The notes under the pieces are model-generated. The model made no database searches. It worked only from the letters and a program-made list of their open reading frames with translations, and was not told where the DNA came from. A program made the translations under genes and the position numbers. Positions 56,111 to 64,000 of a stretch of DNA of 64,000 nt are shown here, piece by piece (the stretch's first letter is position 1; each line of letters begins with the position of its first letter). Source of the stretch: Actinotalea alkalitolerans (lineage in GTDB: Bacteria; Actinomycetota; Actinomycetes; Actinomycetales; Cellulomonadaceae); assembly GCF_023369855.1 (NCBI RefSeq), contig NZ_JAMBPP010000002.1, positions 297,687 through 361,686 on the forward strand, read 5' to 3'.

Positions 56111-57175
56111 ATGACGCACACCCGTCCGACGCTCGCGAGCGTGGCCTCGGCAGCAGGGGTCTCCGTCTCGACAGCCTCCCTCGCCTTCTCGGGTGCCGGC
56201 CCGATCGCCGCCGAGACGCGCGCCCGGGTCCGAGCCGCCGCCGCGGAGCTCGGCTACACCGGTCCCAACCCGCTGGGCAGGTCGCTGCGGAGCGGTCGCA
56301 GCGGCATCGTGGCGGTCGTCATCGGTGACCAGCTGCGCCGGAGCTTCCGCGACCCGGTCTCGATCCAGGTGCTCGACGGCCTGGTCGGGACGCTCGGCAC
56401 GATGGGTCTGGGCGTCCTGCTCATCCCGGCCACGCCGGCGACCGACGGCTCGGGCGACATCGACCCCCTGCTGGAGACCGCGCCGATGGATGTCGCCGTC
56501 CTGATCTGGGGCGCACGGACGGAGGACCCCGTGCTCGCCGCGCTCCAGCGTCGGGGCGTGCCCCTGGTCATCGGAGAGGGCCCCGAGATCGACGGCATCC
56601 CGGTGGTCGGCATCCACGACCGCCGCGGGACCGCGGACCTCGCCCGCCACCTCCTCGCACTGGGGCACGAACGCATCGCGACCGTCACGCTGCCGTTCGG
56701 ACGCGACCGACGGCTCGGGCTCGTGGACGACGCCAGGATGGCTGCCCTCAACTGGACCCCCACGCGGCACCGCCTCGAGGGGCTCACCGACGCGGGGGTC
56801 GTCCCGACCGCGGTGGTCGAGAGCACCGCCTCGCTGGTCGAGGCAGGCAAGGAGGCCGGCCACCTGCTGCTCGACGGGCCGAACCCGCCCACCGCCGTGG
56901 TCGCGCAGTCCGACCTGCTGGCCTCCGGCGTGGTCCTCGCGGCGCGGGAGCGCGGGCTCCGGGTGCCGCAGGACCTCTCGGTCGCAGGCTTCGACGGCCT
57001 CGACCTGCCCTGGATGTCACCCGACGTGCTCACCACCGTCGCCCAGCCCCTGGCGCTCAAGGGCGAGACCATCGCCCGTGCCGTGGCGTCGATGATCGCC
57101 GGGGAGAACCCGGGGACCACGCTGCTCGACGTCGAGCTGCGGATCGGTACGACGACCGGCCCTCCGCACCCCTGA
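56111..57175 (+). CDS. LacI-family transcriptional regulator
   Basis: A 354-residue repressor. The N-terminal helix-turn-helix and hinge read TLASVASAAGVSVSTASLAF then AAELGYTGPNPLGRSLRSG. The periplasmic-binding-like ligand domain follows, with GIVAVVIGDQLRRSFRDPVS, LIWGARTEDPVLAALQRRG and the C-terminal SVAGFDGLDLPW. The ATG at 56111 has GCAGGTGAG before it; an in-frame start 22 codons earlier lacks similarity. It probably regulates the divergent MFS/murB operon through the palindrome upstream. Confidence 0.93.
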   Translation: MTHTRPTLASVASAAGVSVSTASLAFSGAGPIAAETRARVRAAAAELGYTGPNPLGRSLRSGRSGIVAVVIGDQLRRSFRDPVSIQVLDGLVGTLGTMGLGVLLIPATPATDGSGDIDPLLETAPMDVAVLIWGARTEDPVLAALQRRGVPLVIGEGPEIDGIPVVGIHDRRGTADLARHLLALGHERIATVTLPFGRDRRLGLVDDARMAALNWTPTRHRLEGLTDAGVVPTAVVESTASLVEAGKEAGHLLLDGPNPPTAVVAQSDLLASGVVLAARERGLRVPQDLSVAGFDGLDLPWMSPDVLTTVAQPLALKGETIARAVASMIAGENPGTTLLDVELRIGTTTGPPHP

Positions 57176-57210
57176 GACCGGGAGCCGGGCGGCCCTCGCG
57201 CAGGCCGGGG

Positions 57211-57633
57211 TCAGAGGCGGACGGTGGCCTGCGACCGACCCAGGACGCGGACGCCCTCGACGGTCACGGTGAGGTCGACCCGGGCCGTACCCGCCTCGAG
57301 GTCCACGGCACCGACGACGCCGCTCACCTCGAGGGTGGCCAGGCCGGGGTCGGGCACCGGGACAGGACGGGTGAAGCGCACCCCGTAGCTGACCACGGCC
57401 GCAGGGTCCTGCGCCCACTGCGTGACGAGCTCGACCGCCGCACCCATGGTGAGCATGCCGTGGGCGATGACACCCGGCAGCCCCACCTCGGCGGCGAAGC
57501 GGTCGTTCCAGTGGATCGGGTTGAGGTCACCGCTGGCACCGGCATAGCGCACCAGGCTGGTCCGGTCGAGCCCGACCGCGAGGGAACCGATGCTCTGGCC
57601 GACCTCGAGCTCGGCCAGGACGGGGCGGCTCAC
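57211..57633 (-). CDS. MaoC-like dehydratase, HadB type
   Basis: A 140-residue hot-dog-fold hydratase. The catalytic segment YAGASGDLNPIHWNDRFAAE (Asp and His of the MaoC motif) and LPGVIAHGMLTMG are clear. In actinobacteria such a subunit pairs with a HadA-like partner to dehydrate 3-hydroxyacyl thioesters. The partner gene lies immediately upstream with a 4-base GTGA overlap. No mycolate genes are seen nearby, so the pair more likely serves ordinary fatty-acid or polyketide-like metabolism. Confidence 0.9.
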   Translation of the reverse strand: MSRPVLAELEVGQSIGSLAVGLDRTSLVRYAGASGDLNPIHWNDRFAAEVGLPGVIAHGMLTMGAAVELVTQWAQDPAAVVSYGVRFTRPVPVPDPGLATLEVSGVVGAVDLEAGTARVDLTVTVEGVRVLGRSQATVRL

Positions 57634-58079
57634 GCCTCCTCACCCCGCACCGCGAGGGTCGAGACCACCGAGGCGACAGGCTCGCCGTCCTCGTCCGAGA
57701 TCTCGCACCGGGTGGTGACCATCGCCAGACCCGCGCGCTCGACGATGCTGTCCACGTGCAGGACGGTCACCAGCTCGTCACCGGCGAGGATCGGCCGGGT
57801 GTAGGTGAAGCGCTCCTCGGCGTGGACCACACGGCTGAAGTCGATGCCTGCCTCGGGGTCCTCGATCAGCTGGGCCTCGGCCCGCTGGGCGACCACCACC
57901 GCGAAGGTGGGGGTCGCCACGACGTCGCGGTGGCCCAGCGCGTGGGCCGCGGTGACGTCGTGGTGAGCGGGGTGCCGGGCCCCGACCGCGAGCGCGAAGG
58001 CGCGCACCGCCTCGCGTCCCACGCTGTAGGGAGCGGTGGGCGGGTAGGTGCGGCCGGCGTTCGCGAGGTTGATGGCCAT
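57630..58079 (-). CDS. MaoC-like dehydratase partner, HadA type
   Basis: A 149-residue protein of the FAS1-type dehydratase N-terminal family. It has the hot-dog start AGRTYPPTAPYSVGREAVRA, HALGHRDVVATPTFAVVVAQ, and HAEERFTYTRPILAGDELVT, with little of the MaoC catalytic motif, as expected for the structural HadA partner. The ATG at 58079 was chosen because earlier codons overlap rpmG. It lies 29 bases after rpmG, the conserved rpmG-hadA-hadB order. Confidence 0.9.
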   Translation of the reverse strand: MAINLANAGRTYPPTAPYSVGREAVRAFALAVGARHPAHHDVTAAHALGHRDVVATPTFAVVVAQRAEAQLIEDPEAGIDFSRVVHAEERFTYTRPILAGDELVTVLHVDSIVERAGLAMVTTRCEISDEDGEPVASVVSTLAVRGEEA

Positions 58080-58108
58080 CGGCTCGTCAGCCCGGGGAGA
58101 CCGGAGGG

Positions 58109-58279
58109 TCAGCGGGTCTCGCGGTGGACGGTGTGCTTGCCGTCGCGCGGGCAGAACTTCTTCATCTCCAGGCGGTCCGGGTCGTTGCGCCGGTTCTTCT
58201 TGGTGATGTAGTTCCGCTCCTTGCACTCCACGCATGCGAGCGTGATCTTCGGACGGACGTCCTGACTCTTGCTGGCCAC
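58109..58279 (-). CDS. rpmG: 50S ribosomal protein L33
   Basis: A 56-residue L33 with [20 protein letters not shown] then [20 protein letters not shown] and the KHTVHRETR end. The first zinc pair CVEC is intact, but the second reads CPRD, so the fourth ligand is missing. The GTG at 58279 follows GAGAGGTGG; the longer frame upstream runs toward tRNA-Met and is not L33. It is cotranscribed with the dehydratase pair. Confidence 0.93.
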   Translation of the reverse strand: MASKSQDVRPKITLACVECKERNYITKKNRRNDPDRLEMKKFCPRDGKHTVHRETR

Positions 58280-58364
58280 GGTCTTGCCACCTCTCGCGCT
58301 GCTCTGCAGCGCCTGGTCTGTCACGAGTGCGAGCCGCCGGCCGGCTCGCACCTTCAATCCACTG

Positions 58365-58441
58365 TGGTAGCGGGGGCGGGACTCGAACCCGCGACACCAC
58401 GATTATGAGCCGTGTGCTCTAACCACCTGAGCTACCCCGCC
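58365..58441 (-). tRNA. tRNA-Met (CAT anticodon, elongator)
   Basis: A 77-base gene including encoded CCA. The acceptor stem GGCGGGG pairs with CCCCGCT (one G-U at the end), the D-arm is GCTCAGGTGGTTAGAGC, the anticodon loop has CAT, and the T-arm is GCGGGTTCGAGTCCCGC. A paired first base and normal D-stem argue for elongator rather than initiator Met-tRNA. Confidence 0.93.
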
Positions 58442-58506
58442 GCATCGGCACCCGGTGCGCCGTGGAGAACGGCGAACCGTCCTCCACGACCTCCGGGCAC
58501 CAACAG

Positions 58507-58579
58507 AGCCCCGAAAGGGAATCGAACCCTTGACCTTCTCCTTACCATGGAGACGCTCTGCCGTCTGAGCTATCGGGGC
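58507..58579 (-). tRNA. tRNA-Thr (GGT anticodon)
   Basis: A 73-base cloverleaf: acceptor stem GCCCCGA/TCGGGGC, D-arm GCTCAGACGGCAGAGC, anticodon stem TCTCC/GGAGA with loop ATGGTAA (GGT), and T-arm AGGGTTCGATTCCCT. CCA is not encoded. A hairpin at 58461-58488 separates it from tRNA-Met. Confidence 0.95.
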
Positions 58580-58690
58580 AGCGCGTGCCAGGGTACACGC
58601 GCCTGGGCCTGCCTGCGAAATCCGGCCCCGTACCCGCCCTGCACCCCTGCCGGACCCCGCCCCGGGGCCCGCACCCACGGCCTCTGACAG

Positions 58691-58726
58691 CACTGCGGCC
58701 CCACCTCGAGAGGCGGGGCCGCAGTG
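58691..58726 (-). terminator. Hairpin after tRNA-Tyr
   Basis: A 12-bp stem (CACTGCGGCCCC at 58691-58702 with 58715-58726) extended by an inner CCT/AGG pairing lies nine bases beyond tRNA-Tyr on the minus strand. Terminator or processing site. Confidence 0.7.
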
Positions 58727-58735
58727 TCAGGTCCC

Positions 58736-58820
58736 TGGTGGCAGGTGAGGGATTCGAACCCCCGTAGCGTGACGCGGCTGATTTACAGTCAGCTCCCTTT
58801 GGCCGCTCGGGCAACCTGCC
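58736..58820 (-). tRNA. tRNA-Tyr (GTA anticodon)
   Basis: An 85-base type II tRNA with encoded CCA. Acceptor stem GGCAGGT/ACCTGCC, anticodon stem GCTGA/TCAGC with loop CTGTAAA (GTA), a long variable arm, and T-arm GGGGGTTCGAATCCCTC. The long variable arm with GTA is diagnostic of bacterial tyrosine tRNA. Confidence 0.95.
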
Positions 58821-58996
58821 AGGGTGCAGTCCGTGCCACCGAGCCCGATCGGGCTCGTGCAGCACAGGTGCGGATGGAAGGATAGCAACTCCACGCCCCT
58901 CCTCGGACACCGACCCCCCGGGACCCGGGCGCGGGACGCGTCGCTCCCCCGCGGAGCGCGCACGCACCGACCGCAGGCACATCTCCAGGAGGACAC

Positions 58997-59488
58997 ATGG
59001 CCGCCGATTCCTCGTTCGACGTCGTGAGCAAGGTCGACCGCCAGGAGGTCGACAACGCCCTGAACCAGGCGGCCAAGGAGGTCTCGCAGCGCTACGACTT
59101 CAAGAACATCGGCGCATCAATCACCTGGAGCGGCGAGACCATCGTGATGGCCGCCAACTCCGAGGAGCGGGTCAAGGCGATCCTCGACGTCTTCGAGACC
59201 AAGCTGATCCGGCGCGGGATCTCGCTCAAGGCACTCGAGGCGGGCGAGCCCAAGGCCTCGGGCAAGGAGTACCGGCTCGAGGCCACGATCCAGGAGGGGC
59301 TCAGCAGCGAGAACGCCAAGAAGATCGCCAAGATCGTCCGGGACGAGGGACCCAAGGGCGTCAAGACGCAGATCACCGGCGACGAGCTGCGGGTCTCGGC
59401 CAAGAGCCGCGACGACCTCCAGTCGGTGATCGCCCTGCTCAAGGGCTCCGACCTGGACGTCGCGCTGCAGTTCATCAACTACCGCTGA
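58997..59488 (+). CDS. YajQ-family nucleotide-binding protein
   Basis: A 163-residue cytosolic protein with two ferredoxin-like halves. It begins [20 protein letters not shown] and has the family's [15 protein letters not shown], then [38 protein letters not shown] and a C-terminal [11 protein letters not shown]. YajQ relatives bind cyclic di-GMP in some bacteria and tRNA/GTP in others; which applies here is unknown. Length is normal and AGGAGG lies upstream of the ATG. Confidence 0.95.
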   Translation: MAADSSFDVVSKVDRQEVDNALNQAAKEVSQRYDFKNIGASITWSGETIVMAANSEERVKAILDVFETKLIRRGISLKALEAGEPKASGKEYRLEATIQEGLSSENAKKIAKIVRDEGPKGVKTQITGDELRVSAKSRDDLQSVIALLKGSDLDVALQFINYR

Positions 59489-59604
59489 GGCGCCCGAGGT
59501 CTGCCGGTACGACGCCCGCCACTCTGCCGCCGACACCTTGTCGATCGAGTGAGCAGTCGGCACGGACCGGCAGGATGATGGCCGAGCGACGACCCGGCCA
59601 TCGG

Positions 59605-60414
59605 CTACGGGAGGGTGTGGTGCGGGTCGTGGGCGGGGTCGTCGAGGAAGCCGCCCCAGCCGTGCAGGCTGCCCAGGCCGAAGGCCACCTCGAGGTTCTG
59701 CCGGTTGCAGACGGTCTCGGGTGACCCGCTGGCCACGACGCGTCCGCTGACCAGGATCACGTGGTCGGCCGCCCGGGCCTCATTCAGGTCGTGCGTGGTG
59801 AGGACGACGGTTCGACCGTCCCGGCCGTCCCCGTGGATGAGTCCGTCGATCGTTCGGGCGGAGACCAGATCCAGCCCGGTGAGCGGCTCGTCGAGCAGCA
59901 TGACCCAGTGGTCCTGGGCCAGCCCCTGTGCGACGTAGACCCGCTGACGCTGCCCGCCGGAGAGCTCGTGCAGGTGCCGACCGGCAAGGTTCTCGATGCC
60001 CATCCGACGCATGGCCTCGGCGACCTGTGCCCGGTCGGCGCGACCGAAACGGCGGAACAGTCCGACACGCGGGTACCGGCCCATCCCGACGGTCTCCCGC
60101 ACCGTGATCGGGGTCGAGTGGGGGACGACCGTGGACTGCAGCACGTAGCTGATCTCGTCCCGCGCCGCCCGCGGATCACCACCCAGCACGCGCAGCCGAC
60201 CCTCAGCGACCGGGACCAGCCCTGCCAGTGCGTGCAGGAGCGTGGACTTGCCGGAACCATTCGGGCCGATGACCGCGGTGACGCCGTCCAGCGGGATGGT
60301 GAAGGTGGACCGCGCCAGCGCCGTGTGGTTGCCGTACCGCAGGACGAGGTCGGTCGCCTCTGCGAGCAGTCCGGCTCCGCAGCCCTCGTGCGGCGCCCTG
60401 CCCACGAGGCTCAT
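59605..60414 (-). CDS. Metal ABC importer ATP-binding protein (Zn/Mn type)
   Basis: A 269-residue ATPase: Walker A GPNGSGKSTLLHALAG, Q-loop SYVLQSTVV, signature ELSGGQRQRVYVAQGL, Walker B WVMLLDEPLTGLD and switch His in LTTHDLNEA. The C-terminus ends DPAHDPHHTLP, a short His-rich tail that might bind metal. It works with the permease and binding protein encoded upstream, overlapping the permease by 4 bases (ATGA). Confidence 0.93.
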   Translation of the reverse strand: MSLVGRAPHEGCGAGLLAEATDLVLRYGNHTALARSTFTIPLDGVTAVIGPNGSGKSTLLHALAGLVPVAEGRLRVLGGDPRAARDEISYVLQSTVVPHSTPITVRETVGMGRYPRVGLFRRFGRADRAQVAEAMRRMGIENLAGRHLHELSGGQRQRVYVAQGLAQDHWVMLLDEPLTGLDLVSARTIDGLIHGDGRDGRTVVLTTHDLNEARAADHVILVSGRVVASGSPETVCNRQNLEVAFGLGSLHGWGGFLDDPAHDPHHTLP

Positions 60415-61313
60415 CGCGTCACCGTCGGACCAGTGGCCGGTGCATCAGCGACCGCCGACTGCGGTTCGTCCTGGTCCAGGGCCGTCGCGCGTCTGGCGCG
60501 GACCGTCGTCCAGGCCAGCGTCAGGAAGAAGGCCACGATCGGCACGAGTGCCATGGTGGCGGACCCTGCGGTCCCCAGGTGGTAGCTGAGGAGCAGGCCG
60601 AGCCAGACGGACACCACCGAGAGTGCCGCGGCGACCGCCATCATCCGGGGAACCGTCCGGACGACCAGGGCAGCAGTGGCGGGCGGCCCCACGAGCAGGC
60701 CGAAGACCAGCAGGGTGCCCACGGACTGGAAGCTGCCGATGACCGCCGCAGCGATGAGGACGAGCAGGACGGCGTGAGCCCTGCCCGGACGCATCCCGAG
60801 GAGCTCAGCCTTCTGCCGGTTGAACGACAGCGCGAGGAACGGTCGATACATCACCACCGAGGCGCCGATGACGACCCCACCCAGGACTGCCTGCTGCACG
60901 AGGTCCTGACGGGTCACGCCCAGGGCGTCACCGAAAAGGATCGTCGTGAGGCTCCCGGTGTAGGAGTCCACGCTGGAGATGATCACCACGCCGAGGGCGA
61001 GCATGCCGACGAACAGGAGCCCGATGGCGGTGTCCTCGCTCAGCCGGGTCTGACGGCTGACGATCTCGATCCCGGCGACCATGACGGCGGCGGCCACCGC
61101 GGCACCCAACGCCGGGCTGGTGTCCAGGACCACCGCCGCGGCGATGCCCGGGACCACACCGTGCACGAAGGCGTCTCCGAAGAAGCTCATGCCGCGCAGG
61201 ACGAGCCAGGTCCCGACGACCGCGCACATGAGTCCGGCAAGGACCCCGCCGAGCAGGGCGCGCTGCTGGAAGCCGAGGGCGAAGGGGTCGGTGAACCACT
61301 CGAGGAGCGTCAC
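60411..61313 (-). CDS. Metal ABC importer permease (Zn/Mn type)
   Basis: A 300-residue membrane protein with about nine helices, of the ZnuB/MntB family. Landmarks are QRALLGGVLAGLMCAVVGTW, GMSFFGDAFVHGVVPGIAAA and GTLLVFGLLVGPPATAAL. The GTG at 61313 was selected because similarity begins there; an ATG at 61376 would add 21 non-matching residues and overlap the binding protein gene. It carries Zn or Mn across the membrane. Confidence 0.92.
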   Translation of the reverse strand: MTLLEWFTDPFALGFQQRALLGGVLAGLMCAVVGTWLVLRGMSFFGDAFVHGVVPGIAAAVVLDTSPALGAAVAAAVMVAGIEIVSRQTRLSEDTAIGLLFVGMLALGVVIISSVDSYTGSLTTILFGDALGVTRQDLVQQAVLGGVVIGASVVMYRPFLALSFNRQKAELLGMRPGRAHAVLLVLIAAAVIGSFQSVGTLLVFGLLVGPPATAALVVRTVPRMMAVAAALSVVSVWLGLLLSYHLGTAGSATMALVPIVAFFLTLAWTTVRARRATALDQDEPQSAVADAPATGPTVTR

Positions 61314-61347
61314 GCGACCACCGTGCCCATCCGGGGCGTCACGGGCG

Positions 61348-62292
61348 TCACGGTGACCCTTGGTCCGCGAGCGCATCGGCGATGAGATGCGCGTCTGCGA
61401 GCATCATCGTCTGATAGGTGTCCGCCCCGGATCCGGCCGCGCCCAGGCTCCCGACGTAGAGCTCGACGACGGAGACTCGCGTCCCGACCTCGTGGGCCAG
61501 CCCGTCGACGAGCGCGGTGCTGTTGGCCGTGTTGGCGAAGATGGCCTCGACCCCAGCCCTGCGCACCGTCTCGGCCAGGCCCGCCAGCTCGGACGAGCTC
61601 GGCTGGGCCAAGGTCGAGCCTCCGGGGATCACGACGCCGATGACCGTGAAGTCGTAGGCGCGGGAGAAGTAGCCGAAGGCGTCGTGGTCGGTGACCAGGA
61701 CCCTCGATGCGGCGGGCACCGCGTCGAGGATGGCCCGTACCTGCGCGTCGGTCTCCGTGAGGGTCGTCGCGACCTGCGCACCGCACGCGGCGTAGGTCGC
61801 GTCGCCGGTGACGGTGGCGAGCTCGTCGCCGATCAGGGTCGCGGCCGTGGCCATCCGAGACACGTCCAGCCACACGTGCGGGTCTGTCGAGCCGGTCGCG
61901 CCCGACAGGGGCTGGGGGTCCACCGCCGGCCCCACCTCGAGGACGGTGGCGCCGTCCTCCTCCGCCGTACCCAGCGCGGAGGCCAGCCCTTCCTCGAGCC
62001 CGAGGCCGTTGGTGATCACGAGCGAGGCCTCGACCATCGCCGCGACATCGGCCGACGAGGGTGCATAGTCGTGCGGGTCTGCGCCGACGGGCATCAACGT
62101 CTGGACCTCACCTCCCCCGCAGGCCGTGACCTGACCGGCGACGCTGCCCAGGATCGTGGTCGAGGCCACGACCGAGACCGCATCACGCGTCGACCCGACC
62201 TCGCCCGATCCTCCGGTCGCGGCACACCCGGTCATGCCGAGCACGATGACCGCAGCACCTGCAGCGGTCCGTGCCGTGAAGCCTCTGTCCAT
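61348..62292 (-). CDS. Metal-binding lipoprotein of the ABC importer (cluster A-1/ZnuA-like)
   Basis: A 314-residue solute-binding protein with a lipobox LGMTGC, mature start after the Cys, and the metal-site His residues in VGADPHDYAPSSADVAAM, DPHVWLDVSRM and VTDHDAFGYFSRAYDF, with an acidic ligand near the end (DTYQTMMLADAHLIADAL). The long His/Asp loop of ZnuA is absent, so Zn versus Mn is not settled. The ATG at 62292 has GAGGAG upstream. Confidence 0.92.
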   Translation of the reverse strand: MDRGFTARTAAGAAVIVLGMTGCAATGGSGEVGSTRDAVSVVASTTILGSVAGQVTACGGGEVQTLMPVGADPHDYAPSSADVAAMVEASLVITNGLGLEEGLASALGTAEEDGATVLEVGPAVDPQPLSGATGSTDPHVWLDVSRMATAATLIGDELATVTGDATYAACGAQVATTLTETDAQVRAILDAVPAASRVLVTDHDAFGYFSRAYDFTVIGVVIPGGSTLAQPSSSELAGLAETVRRAGVEAIFANTANSTALVDGLAHEVGTRVSVVELYVGSLGAAGSGADTYQTMMLADAHLIADALADQGSP

Positions 62293-62306
62293 TCCGCACA
62301 CTCCTC

Positions 62307-62331
62307 GTGGTGACACCACATCGATCATGTG
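62307..62331. promoter_or_regulatory. Overlapping palindromes upstream of the metal importer
   Basis: GTGGTGACACCAC (62307-62319) is a perfect 13-bp palindrome, and CACATCGATCATGTG (62317-62331) has perfect 5-bp arms. They lie 15-40 bases before the binding protein start and are natural metal-repressor operator candidates. They do not match a consensus I can name with certainty. Confidence 0.45.
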
Positions 62332-62368
62332 AGTCGCTCTGGCGACGCCTGCCGGCCGGGTCCCGCGG

Positions 62369-63397
62369 TCACTCGGGGACACAGATCTGACCCCGTGCGA
62401 TCGCGGCGACGGTGCGCACGGTCAGGAGCGTCACCAGAGAGCTGATGACGGCAAGCAGCACCCACGCCGCGGCCGAGAGGAAGCCTCCGCCGACCTCGCG
62501 CGCCATGGCAGTGGTGGCGACGCTCAGGCCCGCGAGGGGGAAGGCGTAGGCCCACCACGAGAGGAAGAACGGCAGACGGCGCAGGCGACCCACCTGGGTG
62601 ACGAAGAGCAGGGCGAAGAAGGCCGCGGTGTAGTAGAGCACCCGTGAGGCCGTGTCGAGGCCGCCTCCTGCGAGTCGCAGGTAGGACAGGAAGGCCACGG
62701 CAGGGGGTGCGATCAGGACGGCGAGGGTCGGCAGCAGCTGATCAGGAACAGGCTGCTCGTGGACGAACAGCCGGGTCAGCACCATCGGCAGCAGGGCAGC
62801 CCAGAACACCAGACCGGCGGAGAAGAAGAACCACGACAGCTCGACAGGTCCGAAGGTCACGCCGGCCAGAGGCACGGCGACCATGCCGACGACGGGGATG
62901 AACCAGGCCGGGGTGACGTGCTGCATCCCGAAGACCGGTCGGCTGATCCAGGCGGACAGCACGTACAGCGTCAGCACGAGCTGGCCGACGGCTCCGAACC
63001 ACCACAGGACGGCCGCGAGCCCCGGTGCGAAGTCCTGCCCGGCGGTGGCCAGGAGCAGGAGGGCGATCGTCGACGTCGGGACGAAGGCAAGCCGGACGGG
63101 GTGGTGAAGCTCGATGCGCACGGCAACCGGGTGACGGATCACCTTGGCCAGGTAGGCGAGCAGGACAAGACCGCAGGCCGTGAGGGCGACCCAGAAGAGG
63201 GCCTGCCCGACGACGAGGGGTGCTCCCAGGACCGGTGCGGCACGGAGCCAGGCCAGCGCCAGCCCGGCGAAGCCCATGATCGTGGCGAAGAAGGTGACCG
63301 GGAGGTGCGAGAGCCTCGCAGCTCGACTGCCCCCCTCGGGCTCGACGTCGGCGGTCGCGGGGCCTCCACCCCGAGGCCGGGAGGCGGTCTCACCCAT
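62369..63397 (-). CDS. TehA/SLAC1-family (TDT) anion channel or transporter
   Basis: A 342-residue membrane protein with about ten helices. LSHLPVTFFATIMGFAGLAL is the TDT-family first helix, and SWWAYAFPLAGLSVATTAMA near the C-terminus fits the pore-lining helix. Related proteins move tellurite, C4-dicarboxylates, sulfite or other small anions. The substrate is not clear. It is divergent from the Fur-family gene and may share its operator, which suggests a stress role. Confidence 0.85.
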   Translation of the reverse strand: MGETASRPRGGGPATADVEPEGGSRAARLSHLPVTFFATIMGFAGLALAWLRAAPVLGAPLVVGQALFWVALTACGLVLLAYLAKVIRHPVAVRIELHHPVRLAFVPTSTIALLLLATAGQDFAPGLAAVLWWFGAVGQLVLTLYVLSAWISRPVFGMQHVTPAWFIPVVGMVAVPLAGVTFGPVELSWFFFSAGLVFWAALLPMVLTRLFVHEQPVPDQLLPTLAVLIAPPAVAFLSYLRLAGGGLDTASRVLYYTAAFFALLFVTQVGRLRRLPFFLSWWAYAFPLAGLSVATTAMAREVGGGFLSAAAWVLLAVISSLVTLLTVRTVAAIARGQICVPE

Positions 63398-63465
63398 CGT
63401 CGATCTCCATCTGTGAGTGCTTCCATCATTTGATTAGATCCAATGTACTGCCTATCCTGAACACC

Positions 63466-63924
63466 ATGTCGTCTTCCGCCGAGCTCCTTCGAGACCGGCG
63501 CCTGCGCGTCACAGCCGCCAGGATCGCGGCGCTCGACCTGCTGACGGAGCGCAGTCACCTCACCGCTGACGACGTGGCCGTGGGGGTACGGGAGCGCATC
63601 GGATCACTGTCGGTCCAGGCCTCCTACCACCTGCTGGACGCACTCGTCTCAGCCGGGCTCCTGCGCCGGGTCGACATCGCAGGCAGCGCAGTGCGGTACG
63701 AGCGCTGCATCGACGACCATCACCACCACCTGGTCTGCCGTTCCTGCGGCGCCGTGACGAACATCGCCTGCCGCGCCGACCGTGGCCCGTGCGTCCCGTT
63801 GGGCGACCGGCAGGGCTACGAGATCACCGAGGTGGAGGTCACCTTCTGGGGGATGTGCCCGCAGTGCCGCACCTCGACCACCACACCCACCAACCCACCA
63901 GGCACGACCACGAGGAGCACCTGA
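63466..63924 (+). CDS. Fur-family metalloregulator (FurA/PerR-like)
   Basis: A 152-residue repressor. The winged-helix half has LRVTAARIAALDLLTERSHL and VQASYHLLDALVSAGLLRRV. The metal half shows DDHHHHLVCRSCGAVTNIAC with regulatory His residues and a structural CxxC, and a second CxxC in WGMCPQCR. The ATG at 63466 was chosen because similarity starts near RDRRLRVT. The stop overlaps the next gene, apparently Dps, by one base, which points to peroxide or iron control. Zur is the alternative. Confidence 0.92.
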   Translation: MSSSAELLRDRRLRVTAARIAALDLLTERSHLTADDVAVGVRERIGSLSVQASYHLLDALVSAGLLRRVDIAGSAVRYERCIDDHHHHLVCRSCGAVTNIACRADRGPCVPLGDRQGYEITEVEVTFWGMCPQCRTSTTTPTNPPGTTTRST

Positions 63925-64000
63925 TGAGCATCCCTGTCGACATCGGCATCCCCGACGAGCAGCGCGCACGGATCGTGCACGGCCTCTCCCGCGTGCTGGC
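63924..64000 (+). CDS. Dps-family ferritin-like protein (5' part only)
   Basis: The first 25 codons, MSIPVDIGIPDEQRARIVHG then LSRVL, match the N-terminal approach to the Dps four-helix bundle, and the window ends before the ferroxidase residues. Dps proteins store iron and protect DNA from peroxide. Coupling to the Fur gene (TGATG) supports this reading, but only the start is visible. Confidence 0.65.
   Translation, partial: MSIPVDIGIPDEQRARIVHGLSRVL

Overview
The window is very GC-rich with compact, overlapping genes. It looks like an actinobacterium of the order Micrococcales, probably near Cellulomonas, Oerskovia or Sanguibacter. The support is the GTG/TTG starts, a zinc-type S14, an RpoC of about 1290 residues, the gene order tRNA-Trp/secE/nusG/rplK/rplA, and a lone MaoC dehydratase pair next to rpmG. 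The taxon is inferred from gene order and protein features, not from a database search.

From 1 to 29.5 kb the minus strand carries the core expression genes. Read in the direction of transcription (right to left) they are rplJ-rplL, rpoB-rpoC, rpsL-rpsG-fusA-tuf, the S10/spc ribosomal protein array rpsJ to rplO, then secY-adk-map-infA. Junctions are usually 1-4 nt overlaps (TGATG, ATGA, GTGA). Candidate sigma-70-type promoters and strong hairpin terminators divide the array into units. One accessory pair sits between rpoC and rpsL: a calpain-like protease with a Flp-prepilin-like N-terminus, coupled to a lipoprotein.

From 29.7 to 37.1 kb an accessory island separates rplJ from rplA. Its core is a tightly coupled minus-strand operon: ECF-type sigma factor, small two-part protein, intracellular subtilisin-family protease with a (PYTQPH)5 linker, and a TPR-CHAT cysteine protease. 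A convergent plus-strand gene encodes a subtilisin-like protein in which every catalytic residue is replaced. This five-gene protease/sigma locus is the best candidate for an undescribed system. The rplK-rplA, secE-nusG and tRNA-Trp genes follow.

From 40 to 57 kb is ordinary chromosomal metabolism and regulation: an aspartate-type aminotransferase; an ABC-2 exporter with a NarL-type two-component pair; a second, OmpR-type two-component pair whose likely operator (CTCTCATC repeats on an 11-bp period) also precedes a nearby phosphotransferase/secreted protein operon; two related 19-20 bp palindromes flanking that operon; an adenosine deaminase; a membrane protein with a YtrA-type GntR regulator; murB; two paralogous MFS transporters; and a LacI regulator.

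From 57 to 64 kb lie a MaoC dehydratase pair, rpmG, tRNA-Met, tRNA-Thr and tRNA-Tyr, a YajQ-family protein, a complete Zn/Mn-type ABC importer, a TehA/SLAC1-like carrier, and a Fur-family repressor coupled to what appears to be a Dps gene cut by the window end. The last group points to metal and peroxide homeostasis.
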